A stretch of 64,000 nt of DNA from Chrysopilus asiliformis (Eukaryota; Arthropoda; Insecta; Diptera; Rhagionidae): positions 11,729,001 to 11,793,000 of the forward strand of contig OZ035961.1 in assembly GCA_964034945.1 (NCBI GenBank), written 5' to 3'. Under the pieces are notes generated by a model, which saw only the letters and a program-made list of their open reading frames with translations, was not told the DNA's origin and made no database searches. Below are positions 38,213 to 48,159 of the stretch, one piece after another. Made by a program: the position numbers and the translations under genes. Each line of letters starts with the position of its first letter. Position 1 is the first letter of the stretch.

Positions 38213-40767
38213 GGGATTTTGTTATAACCGCAAAGCCTACAATGTTGTCTGCTTTAGTAGAATTAACGGTAAACTGGTCAGTCTTGTAGTAAATTTGCTG
38301 CATTTATGCAAGAAATCCGGAATCTAGAAATCTCTACACATAAACGAAGTGTGTAGAAAAAATTATCAAAAAAAATTACAAAAAAGATTGTGAAAATCGT
38401 TGATCAGATAAAAAAATGTCTTCTGAGACCGTGGTCCTCATATCAAACAGTTTTAAAAAATGCCGCGCTTTCGTGTATTTAGTATTAGCAGAAGTAATTC
38501 AAATGGAAGCCGTTTCAAATGCTGAGAAGTTAGTTCATAGAACTCAGAAAGTCACCCGTCATTTTCCAGGGGACTAAAAATATAATTAAATGGGCCCGAA
38601 CGCCCCCAAGTTGAGCACCATGTCTCTACGTAAGCACACGCAGTCTTCGCGATTTAATCTTAATACACATGTCAGTTACAAGAAGTCTTTGAATAACCAT
38701 GTTGAAGGGGCACCAAAATATCAACGACGCCGGAGATGGGTTAAATGAATACAACAGATTCAAACTATCGCCAACATGTATAAAGTTTTTGTATCTTCAA
38801 TTCCATGATCTTCTAAATTCACTAGACAGGCTAGAGCCAGCCTGGATTTTATCGTATAGGCGATAACCTAAGGTGGCGGTTTCAGCCACATTTTGAGACA
38901 CTAGAATTTCCCTCCATCTAACCAATAAAGGTACAAATTTTAACGCTCCTCTGGCAACTGTACGGCTTTCAACTTTAAGATATTTTTGACCTAGACACCT
39001 AAAAGTTTTTGCCTGCGGCATAATTTTCGGAAAAATTTCTTTCGGCTTTTAAAAAAAATGCCCCGATTGTGGGTTTTTTTTTTCAACGGCACAGTTCTTG
39101 TTGTATTTTGGAGAAAAAAACACCCTAATATTTTTATGACACGAATTTTCTTCCATCTGATAGGGAATGTTCTTCCTTCCGAATGAGCTTTCAAATTCAG
39201 GTTTTGTACCCATCGCTGCTTTGTGTTTTGCTACTAGAAGGCGAAATATTTTTAAAAACCTTTAAAACACCTTAGAAATAGAGCTCAATTTGGCATAAGG
39301 AAAAATCCTCAATCCTAACGCTTTGTTTCCATTAGAGAAAACCAGCTTCAAATATTCGCCGAGATTAGCGTTTAGAAGCGGTGAATTTTAATATTCGCAC
39401 CAAACGCTATCACCTTTGTAACACCACTGGCACTGCACACCTATAAAATCCTGTTGATACTTAAATCGAGAAATTTCAAATTAAAACCTTTAACTTTTAG
39501 AAAAAAAAAATCTTCATACTTCCATTTTATCTCTTTGTGAAACAGAATCTCATTTTCCATGTTATCTACTCGTTTAAGAAGATTTTGAAGCGAATTTTTT
39601 CATTTGATGTGATCTTTTAATGCTTTAATAATAAAATGCCTCATGCTTGTTGATGTTATACTAAAAAAAATCTATTGTTCCAGTACTTAAGCTCTTTTTT
39701 TTATTAAAATAACCATAAAAAACCCTCGTTAAAAGATCACAACAATAAAGAATATTTTATTGAACTGCCATTTTTAAAGGGAAATACTTCAATCACGAAG
39801 AAACTGAAATGATCAAATTAAAATCAATGCAATTTATTTTTAGCTATCTATTAATGGCAACTTTACACGTTTGTAGTTAAAATTTGCCACAAATTTTCCG
39901 ACTACCCAACTCAACTTTTGTACGTAAATTGCCATTTTTCGAATAGATTGAATGTATTTCCAATAAATTTAACCATTATTACAATAATAATAATAATAAT
40001 CATTAATAATAGTAATATTTTTGTACAGTTATATTCTAAATTTAAGCGTTACACTAATTCACTAAAACGACATTCCGTTCTCACAAAATATTCAATATCC
40101 AGAGTTCATTTTTGTTTTTGGTACAATCAAAATAATTGCAAAGAACAAAATCTAATCACATGACAATTTACCTTTGATGGGGGCGCGGCCAAAGTAAGTA
40201 ATATTAAACAAAAAAAAACATTCAATTTATGTTTCTTAGTTATAAAATGAAAATGATGATAATAATAATTGACAAAAGAGACAAAATAAAAGACTTTTTT
40301 CGATATTATTGTATATTAAGAAAAAATTTAAAAAAAAACAAGATGCTATAAAAACACGCAGTTTTTGTTCATTTAATAACTTGGACAAAAAAAAGAAAAT
40401 CATAAAAAAAATATAATAAAAAATCTAATTAAAAATTGTATAAAATAATAAGCGATCAATCAAGAAAAAAAAATTTGTGGATCAAGGGTCCAAATAAAAA
40501 AGAATTATCTTTTAATTGTAATTTTTGCTGCACAAAATTTAAGCCAATCAATTTTAAATAAGAAAATAAAGAAACGTCGGAATCTTTTAACACAAATGAA
40601 ATTTTACTCGCAATGAAAAAATTAATTTTAAATCGTAAGAAAAATAAAATGACAACATAGAAGCGAAATAAATCAGCCAAATTAATTAAAAAAATACATA
40701 TTTTAAGGTAAGATAAGATAATTTTGTGAAAATCTTTTTAAACGGTTTTTAATTCGATTTGTTACAA

Positions 40768-41040
40768 GGGGTTGTCCATAAAATATTGTACCTCACATTG
40801 ATCTTAATTTTTTTCTTTTTCAAACTGACCCCTCATTCCCTCTCTTCCCGCTTTTTCCAAGATTTTTTGTATGGGGTTAAATTCCGCAGATCCCCCTTCC
40901 TCTCAATCGTCACTAGAGGTCGTAAATTGAGCGTTGCGGCCATAAAGACAAGAAATTTGTGCGTAATGATGAATTTACGACCTCTTGTGCGACTTGCTTC
41001 TCTGCCCCCTAAATGTGTCACATATTTTATGGATATCCCC
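40768..41040. mobile_element. MITE with GTCCATAAAATAT ends
   Basis: The ends are GGGGTTGTCCATAAAATATT and, reverse complemented from the right, GGGGATATCCATAAAATATG. The 273-bp interior has a TAGAGGTCGTAAATT / AATTTACGACCTCTTG internal inverted repeat. No clear target duplication. Confidence 0.75.
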
Positions 41041-41462
41041 TAATTGACAAAAAAAACATAAAAATAAATGCTCGATTTTGTGCTTCAAAATAAAACATAA
41101 AAAAATGTTTTTTCCCCAAGTAATTTAATCATTTTTTTATGTTTTTAATTTAAGATTGATAAAAAAATGACAAAATGAAAAAAATTTAATGTGATGTAAC
41201 TATAAATAAAAACTATTGAAAAATGATATAAAAACCAATAAAGTGAAACATTTTAATAAAAAAGAATTATCAATTCAGAGTGTTTTATTGTATTTTAATC
41301 CTTTGCGAATTACCAAATTATGAAAGAACGACTAAATCAGTCAGGACGCAAGAGATTTACTAGGAATTTCGCTTATATTTAAAATGTAATGTGTCTGTGT
41401 TGCCGTATTGCGTGTTTTTTGCAATAACAAAAGGTTCTAATTTGTTTTTATTTGCGCAAATA

Positions 41463-41826
41463 TAAAAAAGATACTAAGACGGATCTTTGGCTCCATACAT
41501 GAGGGGGGTCGATTCTGGAGGCTCGACAATGATGAAGTCTATGAAAGATATCAGGACGTACCCGTAGTCAAGCTCATAACCCTCAACAGACTCCGGTGGG
41601 CTGGTCATGTCACTCGAATCAGTGAGAGTGACCCGGCTCGGGAATTCTTCTGTGGTAGGTTATTAACATAAAGGCGACGAGGACGACCCAACCTCAGAGG
41701 GCAAGACGGCATTGATCAACACGCGAAGAGAATTGGGATGCAAAACTGGAGGACATCGGCGCGTGACCGGGATCTCTGGCGAGATACATTACGGTAGGCC
41801 AAGACCGAAAACCGGTTGTAGTGCCG
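41463..41826 (+). mobile_element. Non-LTR retrotransposon ORF2 C-terminus, decayed
   Basis: The plus strand reads RRIFGSIHEGGRFWRLDNDE and LNRLRWAGHVTRISESDPAR. After an in-frame stop it continues RRRGRPNLR, AKRIGMQNWRTSARDRDLWR and a stop. The LRWAGHV...RRGRP...NWR..A.DR..WR pattern is the common tail of RTE-like/Loa-like non-LTR element ORF2 proteins. The internal stop and lack of the upstream catalytic region mark it as a dead 5'-truncated copy. Its composition is notably more GC-rich than its surroundings. Confidence 0.85.
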
Positions 41827-42288
41827 AGAGAGAAATACAAAAAAAAATTTGGGTGGCTTTAAAAATGGCACAATGCGGCAATGCAAAAAATTTCGTGCAT
41901 TTTTTCCATTAACAGTTTTTTTTACGTATATTTCAAGGTTCTTAAAATATTAGAAAAAAAAAATATTATTTTATACATATTTTTCCCGAAACTAAATATT
42001 GCAGAAGAAAGTTTTGTGTAATCTTTCTGAAGGTCTAAAACTGCTGAAAGTTTCGATACAACTTTGTTATGTTATGAACAGGTTTTTAATTTTTTTGCTA
42101 ATTTTGGAAGAACGTTCAATTTGTAATTGTGAATTCTACACATCTAAAAACAGTTAATGGATTTTATATTTGTAGGCACCCCAATTTGGGAACCTCCGTT
42201 ATAATCTATCTTCTGGAATTACCAGAACTAGCAAATGGATTGTCTCTGTTCTCCTTTGAACTCTGAGACGTTTACCTGCATCCCCATT

Positions 42289-42406
42289 GCGAGTGTCGTG
42301 TCGTTTTCGACAAGAGTCGTTTCACGTGTTGTTGTTAGTGTTTTTCTGCCAACAACAACACGTAAAACGACTTGTCGAAAACGACACGACACTCGCAATC
42401 GGGGTG
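42289..42406. repeat. Palindromic foldback element, copy 2
   Basis: Arms of about 55 bases run from CATCCCCATTGCGAGTGTCG to CGACACTCGCAATCGGGGTG. The loop TTAGTGTTTTTCTGCCAAC is the reverse complement (with one change) of the loop of copy 1, so the two are in opposite orientation. CTG flanks both sides (42,286-42,288 and 42,407-42,409), a possible 3-bp target duplication. Confidence 0.85.
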
Positions 42407-42462
42407 CTGGTATCTCCAAACCTCTGGAAAAATGTGATTCCTATTCCGCAACCCATTCTATA

Positions 42463-42703
42463 ATTGAGGCGTTAAAAGCTAGAGTGGACCAAGCCACATA
42501 ATCGAGTTTTTGAAGCTTTTGTACTATTATTGACTAAATTTTTGGAAAACAAAATTTCTGTGGACTATTACTCAATGTTGAAATGTTTTTTTGTGCATCC
42601 AAACATTTTTATCTAAAAACTCACTCGCAATAGTGATTCAAACACAAAAAAATTCACGATTTCGACATGTGGGTTGGTCCACTCTAGCTTTTAACGCCTC
42701 AAT
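42463..42703. mobile_element. Tc1/mariner-like MITE, copy 2
   Basis: 37-bp inverted repeats with one mismatch start ATTGAGGCGTTAAAAGCTAG, continue AGTGGACCAA and end -CCACAT. TA flanks both sides (42,461-42,462 and 42,704-42,705). The 241-bp interior matches the copy at 3,295-3,541. The better preserved ends suggest a younger copy. Confidence 0.88.
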
Positions 42704-42933
42704 TACCCTCAAACAAATTTCGTCCCAGCAACCCCCTTACCAGGTAACTCTCGTGCAGCTGAAGGAATTTCAACGGTTTTTTTTAATAGTATTGAAGCTT
42801 TTAACGCACTCCTCTTTTCAGTCAGAATTAAGTAAATTTCTTAAAAGTTTTAGCTTCAAATTTCTCGGGAAGCCAAATTCAATTTTAAATATCCGTCGCA
42901 TTAATTTAAAAAAATCGTGTTTTCGGTAAATAA

Positions 42934-42939
42934 TTTATT
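42934..42939 (-). promoter_or_regulatory. Candidate poly(A) signal of the SAM-domain gene
   Basis: AATAAA on the minus strand, about 175 nt downstream of the stop codon. Confidence 0.45.
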
Positions 42940-43113
42940 TTTGAAAATATAAATGACTGGAAAATACATATTTATACTAATATTGATATCAAAATAAAGT
43001 GAATTCGAGGGATTTCCGGCTTTACTCGATTGTCTTTCTGGTACTTAAACAGTCGAAGATCACAGACCTCATTTGTACATTAGTTGTGAGCAAAGCAGTA
43101 AGAAAATCTAAAC

Positions 43114-43975
43114 TTATCGTCTTTTCCATATGTAGAAAGTCGCGTACGCCGCCGCTGATAAGAAACCGATAAATACTGTTCCACGTATGAAAAACTTGCC
43201 CTTGCCTCGCCTTTGTTTATCAGTTAGGATACTTTTTGTCTCAGCCTGGAAAGTATTTTCTTTTTCATTATGTTCTGAGGACATTTCAGTGAATAATTTT
43301 TTACCTCCATGAAATTGCATTCATTTTGAATTTCAGAAGAAATTTTCTTTAGCTCGATTAGTGCCCGAAGGACCTGTTGGCTGGCATATTCATTGTCTTT
43401 AATCAACACGTCGAAGGCAGGATCAATTCGCATTTTCAAACTGGCCCCCTTTAAAGACGTTGCCATTGCGTTTAAGTGGATGAGGGCCCTCCTAATGATA
43501 TCCTCATTCATTTTGGCAGACTCGGAACTCGATCGAATACTAAAAAATCAACAAAATTAACATTTTATGAGATATCGCTAGAATAACAAACAAAAAACCT
43601 GTTGAAGTTGGCTGCTTGGCCAGGAAGTAGAGCGAATGTATCCAACATTTCTTGACGTGTGTCAAAATCCTGAATACCAAGAAGTTTTAAATCTCCATCG
43701 CACAGTGAAGCCAAATCTTTATATTGAATTTCTTGTCTATGGAACTCTTCGACGCATTTCTCAACTGCAGGGCCAAAAGAGGATAACAACATTGTTACAG
43801 CCTCCTGACTGCGACTTTGGCGGAATCCTAGTTTTGTTGTAGGGTTTGCAGGTGCATCAGGAAGCGATTCACTGTCTGTATCGCCTCCGCTATCATCAGT
43901 AGAGATCGTGGATACGTACAGATTCTGACCTTCAATCTTATCACCATCTCCATGATTAAATACTTGCTCCAACAT
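43114..43975 (-). CDS. SAM-domain, tail-anchored protein (GASZ/ASZ1-like, no ankyrin repeats)
   Basis: Three minus-strand exons: 43,599-43,975; 43,305-43,539; 43,114-43,245. They join in frame (phases 2 and 0) across introns of 59 nt each, giving 247 aa. Residues 1-45 are acidic and Ser/Thr/Asp-rich. Residues about 59-117 form a SAM-like domain (AVTMLLSSFGPAVEKCVEEF, LCDGDLKLLGIQDFDTRQEM). A helical, probably coiled region (about 130-200) follows. The C-terminus has a basic stretch (KQRRGKGK), one membrane segment (about 226-243) and the tail WKRR. SAM, coiled region and C-terminal membrane anchor in this order are the layout of GASZ/ASZ1, a piRNA-pathway protein on the mitochondrial outer membrane, but the N-terminal ankyrin repeats are absent. 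The ATG follows AAAA. It is divergent from the ubiquitin hydrolase, with 2.0 kb between the starts. GASZ assignment is an inference; another SAM/tail-anchor family is possible. Confidence 0.8.
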
Positions 43976-44902
43976 TTTTATCGTGGAAAAGAAAACGAAA
44001 CGAAAAAAAAGGCGGACAGCGGCGAATTGATTTAGCCAAACATTTGAAAAGCACTGTTGATTGGAAATTTCTGGACAGTGAATTACTTGAATTTGTTTGG
44101 ATTGCCTGTAAATTGTGAATTGATTAATTTATTCAAGAAAATTTGGTGCCAATTTAATAACTAACCGCTAAACTTTGAAGTTAGCAGCAGAAATTTTAGT
44201 TTTTGCTTCTTAAACAATAATCTTGTATTATCACAAACAATGCTCCAATCTCGAGCAACAATTTTCAAAGAGTTTTAGATTAACTTGATTTTACAAACAT
44301 TTTCCTCTGTGAATTTGCGCCACTTTTTAGCCGCAAAATCAAGAGAATTGAGGTTAAATTTGATGCCACTGAACTGTAATCCAAAATACCCTAAAAATTA
44401 TAGTCTATGTCCAGGTTAGACGATCAAATTGATTTGTCACAGTTACTTTAGAGATCCTAAAATCTAGGTAAAAAATTTTTTTTAAGTACGTACCTTGTAA
44501 CTAAAAGAAAGCAATAAGCTTCAAAACTCAAATACACTGTTAATAAATTAATTTTAATTCCGTACGTATTTTTTTATATAATTGTAGAATAATTTTTTCT
44601 TAGTTTTGGTTAAAGAAGCTTCTTTAAAATTCGCATTTTTCTTCACTTAGCCTTTAAAATCACAATGCTTTTTAAGCTTTGCAATATAATGCTGTTCAAT
44701 TGAGCTTTTTTCATTTGCGACAGGTTCGTGAAACAAATCATGCATTGAAAAGCTCGACCAGAATCTTCTGCTTATTCCCAGTCCTTGAAATATTTATTGA
44801 AGTTTAAACGTTTCATTATTTTCAGTATACTATTTCAGTATACTAGTGAACGACAGAATGACGTCGAATGAATTCAGCAGAACACAAATCAGATGGCATA
44901 CC

Positions 44903-45252
44903 TAGAGAGCCTTTAACCTAGAGAGTGGCCATGCTACCTTAATAGACTGTGCTACTGAGTAGGACAGTCTATTAACTCCAATTAGAACAGTCTATTAGGT
45001 CAGTTAGAACAGCTTTTTCTCCAGATTAGAACAGTCTGTAAACAATTTTTCAATTTATCAAAACAACTATGAGTTTCCAAATTTTTTTAATACCTCAGAC
45101 ACGAGTTTTTTACTTATATTAACCGATTTAAGTTATTTTCACAATTATTTATAACAATGAATCCAATTTTTAAAGTGTTTCGCGCTCGTTTTTCAGCTCG
45201 GCGGCCATTTTTAGATGTCCCGATGGCCACTCTCTAGGTTATAGGCTCTCTA
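44903..45252. mobile_element. hAT-like MITE with 8-bp target duplication
   Basis: The ends are TAGAGAGCCTTTAACCTAGA and, from the right, TAGAGAGCCTATAACCTAGA, continuing GAGTGGCCAT. The direct repeat GGCATACC flanks the element exactly (44,895-44,902 and 45,253-45,260). An 8-bp duplication with TAGAG-type ends is the hAT signature. The 350-bp interior has repeated TTAGAACAG/AGACTGT words and no transposase. It lies in the shared upstream region of two divergent genes. Confidence 0.9.
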
Positions 45253-45464
45253 GGCATACCCACATGTCGATTGTTTGTTGAATGAGCGCTTGGGCAAGTA
45301 TGGACAGACACGTACAGTATAAGTTGCGAGTTAAAATCCGCACAGTTTTCATTGTATTACGCACAGTTTTTTATGTATTCCGACACAGTTTTGTTTTCAT
45401 TGGCTCTGAGTCACTCCAAAGCGCGTAAATTCGGCTATTTGCCCATGTGGCCAATGGGACGTGT

Positions 45465-45735
45465 AAAAATGGCGGATGAGCTGAAAAACGAGCGGGAAAA
45501 ACTTTGAAATTTTGATTCGCTGCTACAAATAACTGCCAAAATATCTTAAATCGATTAATACAAGTAAAAAACTCATGTCTGAGGTATTTAAAAAAAGTCT
45601 TAGTTGGTTTAATAAAATGAAAAAACTGTTTAAAAACTGTTCTAATCTGTTGAAAGGACTTTTCTAACTGGACTTTTCAAATCTGAGGACTGTACTACTC
45701 ATTCTATAGTTTACAGGCTCTCTACTGCTTTCCTT
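45465..45735. mobile_element. Second, inverted and eroded copy of the hAT-like MITE
   Basis: In opposite orientation to 44,903-45,252 it shares GAGCTGAAAAACGAGCG, ATCTTAAATCGATTAATA, AAAAACTCATGTCTGAGGTA and a final CAGGCTCTCTA. The left terminal repeat is missing. Its right end is about 230 bp before the start codon of the ubiquitin hydrolase, so it probably overlaps that gene's promoter. Confidence 0.75.
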
Positions 45736-45966
45736 TCCAAACATTATTTTCGAGGTTAATTTTCCAAATTTGTTGCGTACTCGTATCTCACTATTTTGCA
45801 GGTAAATCATTTTCGAAGCGGGTTTTCTTGTGGATGGTTGTTTCTTTTGTTTCAAAAGACCGTGGATTCAATTGTTTTGCGCAAAAAACGTGATCGGCTT
45901 TTCCAATTCGAACGTAAAGAGAAGAAAGGTTTCAAAAAGCTCCTTGAAAAGTATAAAATCGCAAAA

Positions 45967-47081
45967 ATGACGACTTGGGTACCATTAGAATCTAATCCCG
46001 ATGTAAGTATAGATTACTTGCAAAATTGAACGCCACAAAAAGTACAGTCGGTAATTTTTAATTGCAATAATTTTTCAATTAGGTGTTGAATAAATACATC
46101 AAGAAGTTGGGCGTTTCCTCGAAATGGAACGTTGTAGATGTTTATAGCTTGGAGCCAGACAGTTTGGAATGGGTTCCAAAGCCTGTAAAGGCAATCATTC
46201 TGCTTTTTCCATGTTCAGACGTAGTAAGCAAATATCGATTTTTGTTTGTCTCCTGATCGAAAATTCATAGCAGACTTTTATTATTTTTCCTAGTATGAGA
46301 AACATCGTGCCGAGGAGATTGCAAACCTAAAAAACCCACCCGCGTATCCCGAGGACCTTTTCTTTATGAAACAAGTCATTCACAATGCATGTGGAACAAT
46401 CGCTTTGGTCCACAGTATCGCCAACAATAAAGAGTAGGCATTTAACATATGGTTTCTTTTGAAAATAGAGTAATATTGTTGACTATTTAGTATTGACTTG
46501 GAGGATGGCGTTTTGAAAAAGTATTTGGAGGCCACAAAGAGGAAGACTCCCGTGGAGCGCGGTAAGATTTTGGAGGGCGATGAGTCGTTCACCAGTGCCC
46601 ATCAGGAAATCGCGCAGGAAGGTCAAACCACCGCTAATCCGGATGAGCAGGTCAACCACCATTTCATTGCCTTGGTCAACAAGGATGGGGAACTATACGA
46701 ATTGGACGGACGCAAGCCGTTCCCGGTCAAACATTGCTCAACTAGTGAGGACACTTTCTTGGAGGTGAGATTTTAAGGCTTTTAAATTTTCTCATCTTAA
46801 ACTACGTCATATATTCTTAATTTATTTAAATTAAGAATATATGGTTCTATGTTATCTTGTTAAACCTCAACGCCCACAAAATAAACTCCAAAGATGACAT
46901 TTCATTTGCATTTTCACACATTTTTGCCACAAATAATCTCTTTGTAAAATTTATGCAAATCACTTTCATTTAATATTCCAAATATTTCCAGGACGCTGCA
47001 AAAATCTGCAAGACATTCATGGCGCTCGATCCAGAGGAAGTTCGCTTCACTGTGATTGCTCTAACTGAGAAACAGGATTAG
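45967..47081 (+). CDS. Uch: Ubiquitin C-terminal hydrolase, UCHL1/UCHL3 type (peptidase C12)
   Basis: Five exons: 45,967-46,002; 46,083-46,223; 46,294-46,433; 46,491-46,764; 46,992-47,081. They join in frame to 226 aa, close to UCHL3's 230. The enzyme removes small adducts from the ubiquitin C-terminus and helps recycle ubiquitin in the cytosol. The catalytic set is present: Gln86 and Cys92 in FMKQVIHNACGT, His163 in NHHFIALV, and Asp178 in YELDGRKPF. The start MTTWVPLESNPD matches the family N-terminus. The codon Asp106 is split across intron 3, whose donor (GA/GTAGGC) is somewhat weak. The flexible crossover loop (about residues 145-160, EIAQEGQTTANPDEQ) is of normal length. Intron 4 contains a perfect 36-bp palindrome. 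All motifs look intact. Confidence 0.95.
46808..46843. repeat. Perfect 17-bp-arm palindrome in Uch intron 4
   Basis: CATATATTCTTAATTTA and its exact reverse complement are separated by two bases. A/T-rich; possibly a slippage product or a small foldback. Confidence 0.85.
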
Positions 47082-47450
47082 AATTTCATATTCAGTTGAT
47101 ATAATTTACGACAATTCTCTTCCTCCATTTGAATGAGCTTGAAGCTAATATGATGAGATTTATCTTGAATTATATCAATGGAAATGTACTGCAGTTAGTA
47201 CTCATATAAACTATATTTATACTCTTACTATTAATGTATTCTAAAAACAAAAACAAGAAATGATTATAAAAAAAATCAAAGCTTCGATCAAAGACTAGCT
47301 TATGAAGAATAGCTTTTGATATTTTTACACTTTTTTATTTACATTTGAATTGTTCAATGAATGTGAAGAACACATTTTTTTGTTTTCTCTTGTGAAATAC
47401 CTATGAATTATTTTTTTGTGATACGGCGCATCGAAAAGGCTTTGTTTGCA

Positions 47451-47456
47451 AATAAA
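47451..47456 (+). promoter_or_regulatory. Candidate poly(A) signal of Uch
   Basis: AATAAA about 370 nt after the stop, followed within 15 nt by another (TTAAATAAAATGG). Confidence 0.45.
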
Positions 47457-47586
47457 AATTTGATTAAATAAAATGGTTTTTTTATTCTTTATTACTATCA
47501 CTTTTCTGTCAGGAATTTGATCTTTTTCAGTGAAATCTTGGAAAATATACTCAGGAAGTATTGAACAAACATGTCATGCTACACCA

Positions 47587-48089
47587 GGGGTGCGTTCCTT
47601 TATTCCCAAGTAAAGTAAAGGTTGGGTTTGTCAAAGTTAGAACTGCTGATTGCCAAAGTTGAAATTTTACCGACGTTAACTCTGATTAAAAGAACGCGAT
47701 TTGGTTAACTTTGACAGCAGTGATGTGCACAACAATACATTAAAAATATGTCGGACCAACAAATGATCAAAGCATGTCGTATTTTTCATTTACAAGGACC
47801 ACAATAAAATCCTCCATTATTCTGCACAAAACTCATTCGAAACTACGAGACGAATTGACAGTTGATTGACAGTTGTAACCGTCTCGGTTAACTTTATCGC
47901 GTTCTTTAATTACAATTAAAGTTAACTTTCTCCAATTCAGCTCTCGAGCAGAGTTGAGAAAAGTAACTTTGACAGCTTAACTTTGGCATTTAGGAACGGC
48001 AGTAAAGTTTACTGAGCGTTAACCGTAGGCATTTAAGAACGCATTTTTCTTTACCGCGGTTAACCACGGTTAATAAAGGAACGCACCCC
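47587..48089. mobile_element. MITE with GGGGTGCGTTCCTTTATT ends
   Basis: The inverted ends GGGGTGCGTTCCTTTATT are identical at both termini. The 503-bp interior is full of GTTAACTTTG/CAAAGTTA words in both orientations, giving further internal foldback. No clear target duplication. It lies about 500 bp downstream of Uch. Confidence 0.8.
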
Positions 48090-48092
48090 AGT

Positions 48093-48152
48093 ATTGCGAT
48101 TGTCGTGTCGCTTTCGACAAGAGTCGTTTTACATGTTTTTGTTGGTAGAAAA
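48093..48152 (+). repeat. Half copy of the palindromic element
   Basis: ATTGCGATTGTCGTGTCGCT through GACAAGAGTCGTTTTACATG and TTGTTGGTAGAAAA matches the left arm and loop of copy 1 (24,046-24,175), but the second arm is absent. It directly follows the right end of the preceding MITE. Confidence 0.75.
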
Positions 48153-48159
48153 GTACTGC

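Larger units (their letters stand above)
36929..40767. other. Tetraspanin 3' UTR and AT-rich intergenic sequence
   Basis: After the tetraspanin stop, AATAAA occurs at 37,212 and 37,386, giving a likely 3' UTR of about 300-480 nt. Beyond it the sequence is AT-rich without a gene. A pure C-run of about 15 lies at 38,034-38,048, beside a retrotransposon tail (38,052-38,212). Bases 39,480-40,760 are extremely A/T-rich. Confidence 0.5.

Noticed and set aside
45796..45966. In-frame upstream extension of Uch
   Set aside because: It begins at a TTG and gives a basic leader not found in UCHL proteins. The ATG at 45,967 reproduces the family start.
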